Part shown: in pieces, positions 12,897 to 25,300 of the stretch | How the letters are laid out: the number at the start of each line of letters is the position of its first letter | How positions within the stretch are numbered: the first letter of the stretch is position 1 | Assembly (NCBI RefSeq): GCF_035046505.1 | Contig: NC_089827.1 | Span: 56,944,356-57,008,355 of the forward strand | DNA from: Tiliqua scincoides | Lineage: Eukaryota > Chordata > Lepidosauria > Squamata > Scincidae | DNA length: 64,000 nt | Direction: 5' to 3' | Position numbers and translations under genes: made by a program | The notes under the pieces: model-generated | What the model was told of the DNA's origin: nothing | The model's database searches: none | What the model saw: the letters and a program-made list of their open reading frames with translations, nothing else

Positions 12897-12987
12897 CACT
12901 ATATTAGTGTATATTATTACTATATTACTATTAGTATATATTATTACTATATATACACTATATTAGTGTATATTTAAATTATATAAA
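12897..12987. repeat. AT-rich inverted repeat
   Basis: Alternating TATA/ATTA units in which ACTATATTAGTGTATAT occurs twice, around ATTATTACTATA repeats. It is nearly pure A/T and can fold back on itself. It is probably a simple-sequence expansion. Confidence 0.6.
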
Positions 12988-13067
12988 AGTATAATAAAAC
13001 GTAGATCTTTTGATACAAAAGTCAGAGGTTTCTGGAATTGCATTCATGGAGGGCAAATACAAAATAC

Positions 13068-13420
13068 AGTGGAAACATCAGTATCTGCAGGGGATCCATT
13101 CCAGGACCCCCAATGAATACCAAAATCTGTGGGTAATGGAATCAGCAGGTCCTGGTGTCTCTAATCCTCCAGAGACGATGGAAGCAATGCTCCCATTGCG
13201 TCCAGAAGATGTTCTGAGGCCTTTTAAGACCTTTGCGAAGCTTTGGAAGGTTACTTCTGATTTTTTTGGAAAAAACAGATGTTTAAAGGCCTTCAGAGGG
13301 AAGCCCGCCTTGGTTAGAAGTGACCTTCTCACAAAAGAGGGCCTTCTGAGATCCACTGAGGCCATGTGCTGTTTCCACTGTTCCTGGGAAAACAAAACAG
13401 TTCATCTTGCGCACTAGCAT
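13068..13420. mobile_element. Tigger-like (pogo/Tc1-mariner) DNA transposon fragment
   Basis: The left end reads CAGTGGAAACATCAGTATCTG followed by GGGGATCCATTCCAGGACCC, close to Tigger-type terminal repeats that carry the GGTATCTGCAGGGGATTGGTT theme. No matching right end was found, so the boundary near 13420 is a guess. The open frame across it is not a gene. Confidence 0.5.
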
Positions 13421-13981
13421 ACATTGATGTTGCCTTATGAAACTGTGGTCATGTTAGTTGGTATCCAAGTCTGTATTTCCTTTATTATAATGTGAGTACA
13501 TAACATAACCAGGAATGGAAAGAAAAAAAGGGTAGGGGAGATACAGTCATAAGACTTTAGGTTGTGAACACGTCTGCCTGCTTGTGCCTCCCAACATCTA
13601 ACAGTGATATGAGGCGCTCATATTATAGCCCATTTCAAAATGTGACAACTGAGAGCCTGCCTGAACCCCTCTGTGATGAGGAAAAAATGAGGCAAATGTG
13701 GGGGTTAGCTGTTGCAAATCCAAGATAACCGCACTTCCTGCACCAGGAGATGTGTCATGCGTGCAACAGTCTCTTCATTGAAGGGGTAAACAAGCATGAC
13801 ACTGCATCAAAACCTCTCTGTTCTGGATGGTTATGGTAGTAAGACATTTAGAGATAAGACTTGCTATCTCCCTTTTAGGCTGAGCGGTGGTCTGGTAATG
13901 TGGCGGGCTCCTTTATGTCTGAAAGAAGCTTCTTACGGTGAGGTAAAAAATAGGGTGTGTGTGTTTGTGGGGGACAGACTG

Positions 13982-14075
13982 CGGCTGCAATCCTATCCAC
14001 CCTTTCCTGGGAGTAAATCTCATTGAACACAATGGGACGTACTTCTGAGTAGACATGCATGGGATTGGGCTGTGA
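13982..14075. repeat. 93-bp near-palindromic interspersed repeat
   Basis: One well-preserved copy: it opens GGCTGCAATCCTATCCACCC and closes CATGCATGGGATTGGGCTGT, with the two mirrored AGTAA cores between. Confidence 0.75.
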
Positions 14076-14885
14076 GGCAGCTTGGGAGGAGGCAAGATGG
14101 CCTGGTTGTGTGGCAATGTGGCCTACAGGGTTCTGGGCAAGATAAGCTGTGGCACCTCTTGCTCAGACAAGGAAGCCTCAACTTTCTCACAGATGGTCCT
14201 GCTTATGTGTAAGTAGGATTGCCGAACCTTGATTGGAGTTGGTTGTCTTGCCCGGTTTTTCAGATGATTTTATTCTGGGTGTATGAAGCATAACTAGCAG
14301 TTGCAAAGTACTTTTGAAGTGCTGTAAAGACTCAAAATGGATGATCAATTAGCCTTGTATGGTAGATTAGTGGTATTGCCTTGTGGTGGGTTTGGGGGCA
14401 GAGTTAAGCAATAGTGGCTTGCTTAAGAATTCAGAGGAGAAACACATCTGAACTGTGGAGGTCTCTTAGCCACCATGCAACACTAGTTTTCTGTATCTGG
14501 GAAGAAGATGGCCCATGATGTGTAGACAGAGGAACTCTGTGGGTTCTGATTCAGCTCTTTTCTTTCTGTTTTGCACAAATGCATTGTCAATTGCCACTCC
14601 TTTCTGCCTAACTGACCACAAGCATGTTTAAACCTGATGGTGGCTGTCACTGTTTTTTCTTTTCTTTGCAGGTGAGCATTTCTGTACTTGGAGGTGTTTC
14701 CCTGCTTAGATGAAAAGGGTGCCCCACGCAGTGAAGTGTCTTGAGTTTAAAATGTCAATAGAAACCTTAGAAAGTCTAAATAGCAACATCACAACACCTC
14801 AGCTGAAGCCATTACCCTGGTGCAGCATTAGTGACTTAAGGGTACAGTCCTGTACACATTTCCCTGGGTGCAAAACCTAACAAAT

Positions 14886-14981
14886 TCAGGCTGCAATCCT
14901 ATCCACACTTACCTGGGAGTAAGCCCCATTGACTAGAAAGGAACTTACTTCTGAGTAGATATGCATAGGCTTGGGCTCTTC
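14886..14981. repeat. 93-bp near-palindromic interspersed repeat
   Basis: A well-preserved copy in the same orientation as the one about 900 bp upstream. It has GGGAGTAAGCCCCATTGA and then CTTACTTCTGAGTAG cores. Confidence 0.75.
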
Positions 14982-15044
14982 CTGTGATTTACTTGCTTTG
15001 GTGTAGCCAAGAATAGGATTGTGTTGCATGAGATTGTCTATTTA

Positions 15045-15240
15045 TTGGGGAGCCCCTGAATTTAATCTTACCTCTGCCACAAACTTGCTAGGTGACCTTA
15101 GTTAAGTCATTCCATCTCAGTGTGTCCCTCTCTCCCTGCATGTGTAATATGGGGGTAATAATGTTTACTGGGTTATTATAAGGATTGCAGCCAGATAATA
15201 TACCTGAAGCACTTTGTACACTCCAAAGCACTGGAATTAA
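15045..15240 (+). mobile_element. MIR (ancient tRNA-derived SINE)
   Basis: Recognisable MIR blocks occur in order: CTCTGCCACAAACTTGCTAG, GGTGACCTTAGTTAAGTCA, CATCTCAGTGTGTCCC, a TAATATGGGGGTAATAAT stretch, ATTATAAGGATTG, and GAAGCACTTTGTACA. MIR was active early in amniote history, so this insertion is far older than most other repeats in the window. Confidence 0.75.
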
Positions 15241-16035
15241 TTCGTAGAGGACAGGGGTTTTAGCCTCTTGAGTCAAATGGACGGATGTTTTCTTGGCCTG
15301 TTTTCTGTCCCACAATGTTCAAATGAGACTTGTTCTCTAGCAGTGCTTGAAGAACAGGGGTGGGGCAGAGGAGGACGAGCCACATTAGCTACTGTCTATA
15401 GAAGGCTACAAGTTGAGCCATGTTATGGCTAAATTAGGAAAGTCAGGGTGTTGGGCTGGTGGATTTTATTAGTGATCATCACTACCTATTCTCCAAGTCC
15501 ATGTACACAAACTTGCAATGTGATCCCAAATGCACTTACTATGTATGTGGTGCTAGACTAGCGATGAATACTCTTTTCCAAAAGTCTTGAACCGAATACT
15601 TCACAAGTGTTAATGCATTTGGCCAAGCTTTCCCTCTGGCCCTTCTCATATGTGATGGCGGCAGCATGAGCACTCTGGCCAAGCTCCCGCTATCGCCATG
15701 CTCCAGTCTTGCCCTCTCCCCATTCACAGCCCTGGGGAGTGTTTGCCTGTGCAGACTGCAGGGAGCGATCTTCCACATGGTTGCAAGTACTCAACTGCCA
15801 GCATTCACAGTCTTGGGGAGAAACTGTCCTCACTGATGTTTGCCTGTGCAATCAGGTGCTGTCTGTGAGGAGAGTGATGGAGCAGGGTGGGCTTGCTGGC
15901 AGGCTGTTGCACTTGGTAAGTCTCTGTGCTTGCAGAACAGAGTTTCTCTGATAACCTCTGCATGGATCATTTTCACCTACATCAGGGTTCTGCCTTGGCT
16001 TTTTGCTTTTTATCATTGGTTTATCAATAGCAACT

Positions 16036-16300
16036 TCCTAGATGATTACTCTGCTAGCTGGGCAGAGGCCCTTTTTCAAGTGGCACAACTCTAGCAGGGG
16101 GAGAGTAACTGTCCCTCTTCACTCCAGCACAATGTCTCTTCTAGTCACTGTTTGCTGATGTTTCCCCTTCATCTTTTTAGATTGTGAGCCCTTTTGGGAC
16201 AGGAGGTCATTTTAAAAATTATTTTGCTACGTAAACTGCTTTGTGATTTTTGTTGTTGTTGTTGAACAGTGGCATATAAATATACTTAATAGAATAAGTT
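16036..16300 (+). repeat. interspersed repeat, LINE/SINE-tail-like, ~260 bp
   Basis: The sequence matches the reverse complement of about 62690-62945. Shared blocks are the CTTTTTCAAGTGGC segment, GGGGAGAGTAACTG, TCTTTTTAGATTGTGAGCCC, GGGACAGG, AAACTGCTTTGTGA and the tail GTGGCATATAAATA. The AAGCGGTATATAAAT-type tail points to an L2/CR1-mobilised element. The family name is not known to me. Confidence 0.6.
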
Positions 16301-16794
16301 TTTTTTTTTTTTTAAAGGCTTCTGTTAAATCAGATGGTTCATACCATGCCAACTTTCATGGTTAATTATTTCCCTCTTGGCACAGAAATACCCTGGACAT
16401 GTAGGAATTTTCTTCATCTCTTTTAGATTTATGAAGATCACTTACGCCTGAAGGCAAAAGCCCTCAGAACTGAAATCCTGCAAATGAACTGGTCCATTCA
16501 AATATGTAACTTAAAAAAAAAATCTTATCCATTTGTCTTGTTCTGCAGGATCAACAGAACTGCCATGCCTTGTTCTAAACTTGTCCTCACAGGCTCCAAT
16601 CCGGCTAAATGATTATTAATATGTCTTGTTTCTTTCAATGGGAAGTACTGCTCAGTCTTCTACATATTTACTTGCAAGTTACTACCACTGAGACCAGTGG
16701 GGCTTACCCCTGGGTAAGTGGGAATAAGTTTGCAGCCTTGGTCCTAATGGAACTTATATGGATTGGGGCCATAGGTTTTTAGTTAAACTAGATT

Positions 16795-17008
16795 ATTTAT
16801 GCATTTTTACACTGCCCTTCCTCCAAGGAGCTCAGTGTGGTGTAAATAGTTCCTCCTTTCCTTTTGTACTCACAAGGACCCTGTGAGATAGATGAGGCTG
16901 AGGCTGACCCAAGGTCACCCAGGAAGTTTCATGACTGAGCAGGGATTTGAACTTGGATCTTCCAGGTCTGAGTTCATCTCCCAAACCACTACACTATCCT
17001 TGCTCCAA
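16795..17008 (-). mobile_element. tRNA-derived SINE with L2-type tail
   Basis: On the minus strand it has a tRNA-like head (GTAGTGGTTTGGGAGATGAA), a B-box-like GTTCAAATCCC, the MIR-like TGGGTGACCTTGGGTC, a CATCTATCTCACAGGGTCCT segment and a tail GGAGGAAGGGCAGTGTAAAA. It closely matches 34935-35167. Confidence 0.75.
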
Positions 17009-17010
17009 CA

Positions 17011-19317
17011 CATAAGCTTCATGGGCTTTTGAAATCCTGTTAAGGATCCTGTTCATGGGTTCTGCCAAATTAAAAGAAAATTACATCATTATTAAAAACC
17101 TAGTCATAACTGATACACATCTCAGGTTGCTCTAATTGTAATGAGAAATTTCTTCTTAATTTATTCTTTCTAATTTATTGTGCTATTACAGCGTATTTCC
17201 TTCTGAATTTCATACATGTAATTCATTTAGTAAACAACTATGCAGGGCTTCTTCTTTAGCTGCTCAGTTTTTTAAAGGAAAACATGATCCTGTAATGTTG
17301 CATGGCAGGCAGGGTGACACAATGATGCTGTCGCATCACCCCTGCACCATTGCATCACCCCCCAAAATGGCTCTGATTTGAAGCAAAACAGAGGCACAGG
17401 CAGATGGGAGAGCACTTTAATGCTCCGCTGGCTGCCCTGAACACTCGAGCGATGATGAGCGATCCACCTGGCTATCCTGGAAATAACCATTTTTGTAACT
17501 GTAGCATGAGCTTTGCATGGGATGTTCTTGTCCTTGGAAGACAGGGAGAGAATTCTTAGTCTAACACCCATAAGACTACACTGACCTTACTTCAGCATCC
17601 ACATTGAGAGGCCTGTCTCTGACACTGTAGCAAATACAACGCATATCACATGGCAGCATAGCTGTCCCTACATGCACCTGAACTAGGTGCCCAAGCTAAC
17701 ACTTGTTTCTACAATCATAAATGGCAACCTGTATTCTTTGGCCATTCTCTGGGCTCTTTAGGATATGCAGGAGAAAACGCAATGTTTTACTCTTTCTGCC
17801 TCTGTACTATGAGTGTAAAAGTTTTGGCCTAAAGTCAGGGTGGTTGTAACTGTTACTGAGAGAATTGTACTAAGCAATTTACAGCACAATCCTATGCATG
17901 CTTCCTCTGAGATACATCCCACACTGTTCAGTGGGACTTACGCCTAGGAAAAATTTAAGCCGTGCAAGAAGGAGCTCAGCCAACATATTTCTGAGAGCCA
18001 CATGCAGTTCCTGAGCTACAATTTGGCCATCCTGGTAAACAGCTCATCTACATTAAACCTACAAATCTGTGCAAATTTATGTGGGAGTAAGTCCTATGAC
18101 TTCTGAGTAAACATACTTGTGCTCATAGCTTGTGCTCTAACATGTGCTTTTTATATATACATAAGTTTTTCCTCCACCTCCCAGTTTGTATATTTTTGTT
18201 TCAAACTATTGTGACTCACTAAAGGAGCTACATTAGAATATGAAACACTGTATAATATATTTTGAAGCAGGCATACGTGGTCTGAAAAGAAAACCCTCTA
18301 AGAAGAAATTTTAAAGTTGATTCTTGTTGTTGCATAGTTTTATCTTGACATGGCTATGAGAAATATGCCACAAGCTTCTGCATGTCAAAATCCACTACAC
18401 TACTGTTAAGGATTAGTCTACCTGTTATTTTATCAACTTCTTTGCACTCTGTTTTGGCCATAAGGTCCTGATGCTTCCAGATTTAAGACTCGGTTATGTA
18501 AATACTTAAAATACTCTTTTTCTGCTTGATGCAGATTCAATCTACTATTCAGATTCTCTAATTCAGCAAAGGGGTTTTGTATGTGCGTGTTAAAGAAAAC
18601 CTTGTAATGGCTGTCATTCTATTACAATTTCTCAAACTTTCATTGGTGTATTAACCTTTTAGGGAAAGGACAGTATGATACAGATCTGTGTTGGCCCCAG
18701 GTGACATGAAAGCATATCAAAGATTCCTTTCCTTTTCCAGTATCCATGAAGCAAATACCTCTGGTGTCAACTGTAAGGGTGCTCAAGACTGTACTACTGT
18801 AGCCATGGAGAGAAACTCCATGATTGACAAGCATGGGGTTCCCAATTCTGTATGTGCCTGACAGTGCTATTATAGGGGGAGGAGTGGAATCTCCAGGGGA
18901 AAAATGGATGGACAGAGAGCTCAACTTTGCCTCCATCCATTGATGCTTTCCTGCAAATCCTCTCCCAGTTGTGCTTGGTTAATTTTTTTTCCTGAGCCAG
19001 AGCTGAAAGTCTGGGGTGGGGAAGTAATATTTGCAGGGGATAATCAGGCCCTTAGAATAGGATGGGCTGTGGATATCCCAGGTCTAGCAGTCATCCCAGC
19101 TGGAAGGCCATTAAAGCTAGCATGTAGTAAGCAAGGCATGTATAAGAATCTGAGAGAAGGAAGAAAAATTCAGGATGGAATCTGACAGATTTCAACTCTA
19201 GCAAAATTCTCTTTCCTCCCTTTTTTGACCATGATTAAACAATTGCTGTTGACGAGCAAAAATGTAACATGACTCCTCCCCCTTTTCTCCCCCCCCCCAA
19301 TCTTGTTTCCATTCCAG
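17011..19317. other. intron sequence leading into the MGAT3 coding exon
   Basis: No coding exon was recognised. The final 50 bases are a strong polypyrimidine tract ending TTGTTTCCATTCCAG, a 3' splice site that abuts the MGAT3 start codon. This implies at least one non-coding 5' exon further upstream. Confidence 0.6.
17880..17960. repeat. 93-bp near-palindromic repeat, degraded
   Basis: ACAGCACAATCCTATGCATG opens this copy. The mirrored second half is worn (GTGGGACTTACGCCTAGG). Weaker partial copies appear near 16650-16740 and 18045-18135. Confidence 0.55.
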
Positions 19318-19318
19318 G

Positions 19319-20824
19319 ATGAAGATGAGACGCCACAAACTCTTTTTGACTCTGTGCATGGCTGGTCTCTGCCTCATCTCCTTCCTTCACTTCCTGAAGG
19401 CTCTCTCCTATGTCACGTTCCCCAGAGAGCTGGCATCGCTTAGCCCCAACCTGGTCTCCAACTTTTTCTGGAACAATGCACCAGTCACACCTCAGGTCAG
19501 CCCTGAGCCTGTGGGTCCAGATTTCCTCCGTACACCATTGTACTCCCACTCGCCTCTGCTGCAGCCCCTGTCACCCAGCAGAGCTGGTGAGGAGTTGCAC
19601 AAAGTTGAATTTGTGCTGCCTGAAGACACTACAGAATATTTTGTACATACCAAAGCTGGTGGTGTCTGCTTCAAACCTGGCACCAGGATATCAGAAAAGC
19701 CACTCACAGGCCGGTCAGATGATAAAGTAGAGGGAGCTGCTTCGGGGCGTATGGGCCGGAAACCCCTAAGTGCCAGTGGGACAAGGAGGCGCAAGTGGGT
19801 GGAGTGTGTGTGCTTGCCTGGTTGGCATGGTCCTAGCTGTGGGGTGCCAACCGTGGTCCAATACTCAAACCTCCCCACTAAAGACCGACTCGCCCCAAGG
19901 GAGGTGCCCCGGAGAGTCATTAACGCCATCAATGTCAACCATGAATTTGATCTCTTGGATGTGCGTTTCCATGAACTGGGTGATGTAGTCGATGCCTTTG
20001 TAATCTGCGAATCAAACTTCACTGCGTATGGAGAGCCCCGCCCACTCAAGTTCCGCGAGATGTTACTCAATGGCTCCTTTGACTACATCCGACACAAGGT
20101 ACTCTATGTCTTCCTGGATCACTTCCCCCTTGGTGGGCGCCAGGATGGCTGGATTGCTGATGACTATCTGCGCACTTTCCTGACTCGGGACGGCATCTCC
20201 CGCCTTCGCAATTTGCGACCTGACGATGTCTTCATCATTGATGATGCAGATGAGATTCCCGCCCGCGATGCCGTACTCTTCCTTAAACTCTACGATGGTT
20301 GGACAGAACCATTTGCTTTCCATATGCGCAAATCTCTCTATGGATTCTTCTGGAAGCAGCCTGGCACCCTAGAGGTGGTATCTGGTTGCACAGTGGGAAT
20401 GCTTCAAGCCGTTTATGCCACAGATGGGATCCGTCTTCGCAGGAGGGAGTACTACACCATGCCTGGCTTTCGCCAGTATGAAAACAGCACAGGTCACATC
20501 CTGGTACAGTGGTCCCTGGGCAGTCCGCTTCACTTTGCTGGCTGGCACTGCTCGTGGTGTTTCACACCAGAAGGAATCTACTTCAAACTGGTTTCAGCCC
20601 AGAATGGAGATTTCCCCCGCTGGGGTGACTATGAGGACAAGCGAGACCTCAACTATATCCGGGAGCTAATCCGGACTGGTGGGTGGTTTGATGGCACCGC
20701 TCAGGAATATCCTCCTGCGGACCCCAAAGAACAAATGTATGCCCCCAAATATCTGCTGAAGAACTATGAGCGGTTTCGTTACTTACTGGAGAACCCGTAC
20801 CAGAAGGCAAAGGGGGCTGGGTGA
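19319..20824 (+). CDS. MGAT3: beta-1,4-mannosyl-glycoprotein 4-beta-N-acetylglucosaminyltransferase (GnT-III)
   Basis: It adds the bisecting GlcNAc in beta-1,4 linkage to the core mannose of N-glycans in the Golgi (glycosyltransferase family 17). The 501-residue frame is uninterrupted and very close to the mammalian protein. It has a short cytosolic N-terminus, a signal-anchor at about residues 8-26, a Pro/Ser-rich stem, the Cys-rich WVECVCLPGWHGPSCG block at about 160-175, then the catalytic domain from about 196. The acidic FIIDDADEIP segment (305-314) is the likely metal/UDP-sugar site. N-glycosylation sequons are at N233, N251 and N389. The start is chosen because a splice acceptor sits one base before it and MKMRR matches the family. 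The human protein is about 533 residues; this one ends sooner, after NPYQKAKGAG, and has a shorter linker before the Cys block. The single coding exon agrees with the known gene structure. Confidence 0.97.
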   Translation: MKMRRHKLFLTLCMAGLCLISFLHFLKALSYVTFPRELASLSPNLVSNFFWNNAPVTPQVSPEPVGPDFLRTPLYSHSPLLQPLSPSRAGEELHKVEFVLPEDTTEYFVHTKAGGVCFKPGTRISEKPLTGRSDDKVEGAASGRMGRKPLSASGTRRRKWVECVCLPGWHGPSCGVPTVVQYSNLPTKDRLAPREVPRRVINAINVNHEFDLLDVRFHELGDVVDAFVICESNFTAYGEPRPLKFREMLLNGSFDYIRHKVLYVFLDHFPLGGRQDGWIADDYLRTFLTRDGISRLRNLRPDDVFIIDDADEIPARDAVLFLKLYDGWTEPFAFHMRKSLYGFFWKQPGTLEVVSGCTVGMLQAVYATDGIRLRRREYYTMPGFRQYENSTGHILVQWSLGSPLHFAGWHCSWCFTPEGIYFKLVSAQNGDFPRWGDYEDKRDLNYIRELIRTGGWFDGTAQEYPPADPKEQMYAPKYLLKNYERFRYLLENPYQKAKGAG

Positions 20825-22327
20825 AGGGAATGGGACTTGCATGGGAAACTAAGACTTTACGGAAAAAGGGAGAAAGTGGGGTGTGTCTTTTGTTTTTCCT
20901 TCTCTTTCCCTCCACCCCACCTTCAAGCTGGGGAAGTGTACATTCTCTCCAGTCTCTGTCTGCCCCATTGGTGGGTGTGGGGTTCCAAATCAAGTTTGAG
21001 GATCAAACAGGAACCGATCCAGACAACTAGTGGGACCCTGGCACAGCCCCTCTTCCTCTCTTGTAGGAGGAAAGAAGACTCTTATGCAGGTAGCCAACAG
21101 GGCAAACACCCTCATTGTGTGAGACAGGGAGACGTGTAGGAGACTGCAGCTGGACATATGGTGATGTGAATGTGCTGAAACCTCTACAGCCTTTACCGTT
21201 TAGGGGAGGGGGTGTCCAACTCCACCTTAAAAGCCAACCCTCTCTCTGTCATTTGAAACTGATGACTCTCCCTCAAGCTCCTTCTAACCTATTGGCCTAG
21301 AGAGATTTCAGACAAGGCAAAGGGGGCTGAAAGCATACAGGTCTGAATTCTTCTTGCTTTGCTCACTTTGCAGAGCATGTGATGAAACTTGTCCAAAGAG
21401 CATGCTGGTACTGTGTGCTTATTGAAGCTAGAATAGGTGGTTGGCAACTTCACGAAGAGGGGCATGTGTGTGGGAAAGGGTGAGAGAATGTAGGCGATGA
21501 CAGGAGTCATTGTGCTAATCTTGGGTATGTATATTTTGTGGGCTTTGCAACATTAGAGTGGATGATGACATCAACTGTGGAAGCATGGTAGCGCCAAAGA
21601 ACTCTGCTTTCCATCTGTTCATGAACATTCAGGGAAACCTCTCCCAACTGCCAGGGTACAAAGGTAGGAAAGCTGACTAGCTTGCTTGCTTTGTTAGATG
21701 TGTTGGTAACCAGCCTCTAATATAGAAGCAGGGCCTATCATCCACAGCTTTGCAAGGAATACATCCATCCCGGATACACCTTCTTTCACAATGACAAAAT
21801 GTGATGTTTACATCTACACTTTCAAGTAAAATGGGTGTCACTTTAAGTTGCTTTTGAGAAATGAGGGAATTAAAGAGATATGCTTGTCCACCTGCTACTT
21901 CTAGAAGAGAAGCATAAAGGTACTTAGCTCTGTGATGTTTTGAGGACAATATATGGTTGCTATATGGTTGACATGCATAAGCTAGATCTAGAATATAGTA
22001 TTCATAGGCAGGTAGAGAAGGAGGGTGAATGTCGGATGGATGGATGTAAGAACCCAACAGTTAGATCTGGGTACTGAACAATTGTTTGCATCTGTATTCA
22101 GTGCAGTGGCCCAGTACATCTCTGGATCACTTTATGGAGTTTAAATTAGTCAGGGTGAAACATACCGCAAGCTCCATGTTTTGTTTGCTGCTAAGGAAAT
22201 ATGTGAAAAGGTGAGCCATTATGCTTACTGTGTGAAATTGGTGTGTGTGTATATGGGCAGTAATAAGGAGGAAAGCCCTGCTATCATAAAAGAGGTTCTT
22301 TCCTGTGGAAGAAAACTGCTATTCTGA

Positions 22328-22329
<2 letters not shown>

Positions 22330-22389
<60 letters not shown>
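22330..22389. repeat. (GT)n(GA)n compound microsatellite
   Basis: An uninterrupted GT tract of about 17-18 units runs directly into a GA tract of about 11-12 units. It lies roughly 1.5 kb after the MGAT3 stop, so it is possibly transcribed in the 3' UTR. Confidence 0.95.
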
Positions 22390-25300
22390 TGTTTTTCTGT
22401 CTCTGGTTCCCAACAGTTTTTGTATTCTTGAGTCTCTTGTGCACATGCTTCCTAGTCCCTCTAGTAGACTCTGAAAATGCTGCACCTGTGCCATAGCTTT
22501 TTTCCTTGACAACATTTCTGATGTTCTGTCTCCATGATGCACTCAGCCAGTCCACACTCGAGCATTTTCATGTGGTGAAATTGGGATGTACTGACTCTCT
22601 TTGATGCAGTGACTGGTCTTGCTAGTGCTCTGACGTCTCCAGAAATATTCACTCCTCTTCTGGTGGACAATGTTCTGGAACATGGCTTTGAGCCTGGAGG
22701 TGGTGAGCTATACGCTTGTTGTTTACTGGGAGACTGCTTCAGCAACTGCAGGATGCTTCCTTGTGCCAACTCAACCTCATGTTTGGCTGCGCCATGTGAA
22801 AATGGTTCTAAATTGACCCCTTGCTTTTTAAAATGAAACCAATTCCCTTTTATTACGCAGTTACAGAGGACAAAACACTGCTGGCCTTGCGTGAATCTCT
22901 GTTCATTTTTGTTGGGGTGACAAATGGCTAAGCTGATGCCACCACTTGCCTTGCACACCATGATGAGCATTCCTAATTGGTGCGCTTTCTTAATCACATG
23001 CACTCCATTGCATGGACAGGCCATATGCTTTATTTTTCCCTAGATTATTAATTTGGCAAATTCTGAGGCACAGTGGAGAAGGGCTCTCTAGGAATGATGG
23101 TGCCTTGAAGAGCAGTCTTCAGGCTGCTCTGCTAAACGTAAGACAGGAACAAAGCAGCCATTGGCGAGGAATTGAGGCTAATGAAGCATTAGTGGCTCCC
23201 CCCCCCCAGTGACCACACAGGGAAATGGAGGATATGGGTGATGGTGGCGGTGTGTTGCTTTTCTTTTCACTCAGTCTTTTTGGAGGAAGGGGGAACTAGG
23301 CTTTGACCTTCAGCTCTTACGCTCTTCTCTGCCGGTTCTGACGGGACAAAGGAGGCTCCTTCATGACTGGTGCATGTGTGTGGGAGATGCTCTCAAAGGC
23401 ACTGTTGTGACGTGGAGAGCTCAGCGATTTTCCTACACAGCAGGCCCTGTTTGTGAGCCTGGAGCAACTCTGAGATGCTGGGTTTGCATTCTAGAGAGAT
23501 GCCCAGTCAAGCAACAATGACCAAGGGGACCACTTCGCTGGGCCTCAGTATTGTGCCACTGCTTCATGGAGACACTGCCCTCCTTGTTCCAGCCCAACTC
23601 CCTGTTCATTGTCGATCTCCCTGCTTGCTCTGTGTGCTTTGTGTGCATCTTGGCTTTTGCAATTACTGCTCATGAATTCGTAATGTTCTCATCACGGGAG
23701 CCTCTAGACTCCATCTGTCACTGAGGCACAGTGGAGCTGTTCCGAGCCCCTTCTTTATCCTTTATCCCTCCCCTTTCCTCTTTTCCACTTCCTCAATTTT
23801 CTCCCCTCCTCCACCCTTGTGTGCAAGGAACAGATCCCATTGTAACTGGATAAGTTCACAGTGAATTCCTTTGGGACTCTGAAAGGACTTTTTGTTCTTA
23901 TCCCCTTCCTTGACTGCACCAAAATGAAACTTGAAACTGACCTTTGGGTTGGGGGGGGGGGGAAGAAGAATTTGTTGTAACAGCTTTGTTTAAAAAGAGG
24001 ACTTTGCATATGGTGGCTTGTCCTAAAACTTCCAGTCTAAGGATGGTCTATTTAATTTATTTATTATGTAGCTAGGACCAAGTTCTGCTAAGCCTACATT
24101 TGAGGAACTTTGCACTAATGGAAAGGCTTTGGACTTCTGCATTCATGCCCTTAGAGGTGGGGATGGAGAGGCAGTGTAGGCTTAAAGATAACTTACTTTT
24201 TTAGAAATGCCTTGGCAAGTCAATATTTTAGGCACCTGAGATGACTCTCCCTCCTCCCAACCTTGTAGCAAGTAGACAGTCAACTTAAGCAGCTGACTTG
24301 GGCATGTATCACAAAATGAAATTTGCAACTGCCTGGTGCTACTTAAAATGTGTGCCAAATCTGAAAGTTGCTGAACAGGTAAAAGGAAAGGAGAATGCTG
24401 CTTTCATATACCAGGGAGGAGAGCTGTGTGATGACTAACTGGAAAGGTCTTGGGCAAGGACCTTAAGTGAATTGTGCATGAGTTGATGCAATTGATGCAG
24501 AGAAATGGAGGGGGGGGGAAATACAAGACCTTCTGTGTCAACTTAACTGAACTTGGCAGGTATCTTGCAAAAAATCCTGGCACATTTCGCACCCAACTGC
24601 ATGTTGTTTGGTGGTTTTAGGCGTCGCACCCCATTTTGGCACACAGCTGTGATGGTGTACCAACCGGGAGAAAATTAAAGTGCCTGCTGCATGTCCTTGG
24701 CTTATCTTCACTAGCCCTGTTTTGTTTTCATTCCAAGCCTTTGGATCATGCGTGCACCACAGTGCTCAGTGCTGCAGCCTTACCTGCATCACTAGAGATG
24801 GTGTTAATGGAGGTTTGAAGGGAAATTTATAGTCTTTGCGATCATTTTAATACCCTGCTACCTGGAAGTGTATCAGTGTTTCTGGGCATATAATATGCTA
24901 CACCCATAAAGTTGCACATAGAGCTGGCTTTTGCCTGCAGGAGACCTTAAGAATGGCATGGCTTTATCTTGCTTCTTCCTCTCCCCCCCCCCCCCAAGTG
25001 GAGGAGGCTAGGAAGCATATCTCCTGGGGGCTTACACTGTTTAGCCAACAACTGGACTTTAATTTCCCATTTGCTCAGCAGCCAGAGAAACCCTCTCTCC
25101 TGCAATGCCCCATTCCACTTGGGGTGCTGACAAGATTGAGGAGTGGCATATTTTAGTGCTTCCCTGTGCTTAAAAAAAACTTTCCTTTAAGTTTCTTTAA
25201 ATTTTAAGTTTCAAAACTTAAAAAAAACTAACACAGAAAACTAAATGAGAGGGAGAAAAGTCACAGCCTTGCTTTTTGTATGCTAACTTAATGCAGATCT

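Noticed and set aside
13010-13417. 135-codon plus-strand open frame
   Set aside because: It lies within a Tigger-like fragment and its mirror strand is also open over 105 codons; it is repeat sequence and not a gene.
19492-20070. 192-codon minus-strand open frame opposite MGAT3
   Set aside because: It is the antisense shadow of a strongly conserved coding exon. Low stop density on the other strand is expected there, and the translation lacks any recognised domain.
22461-23024. 187-codon minus-strand open frame in the MGAT3 3' flank
   Set aside because: It runs into no splice-supported structure, shows no known domain and has irregular composition; most likely chance.
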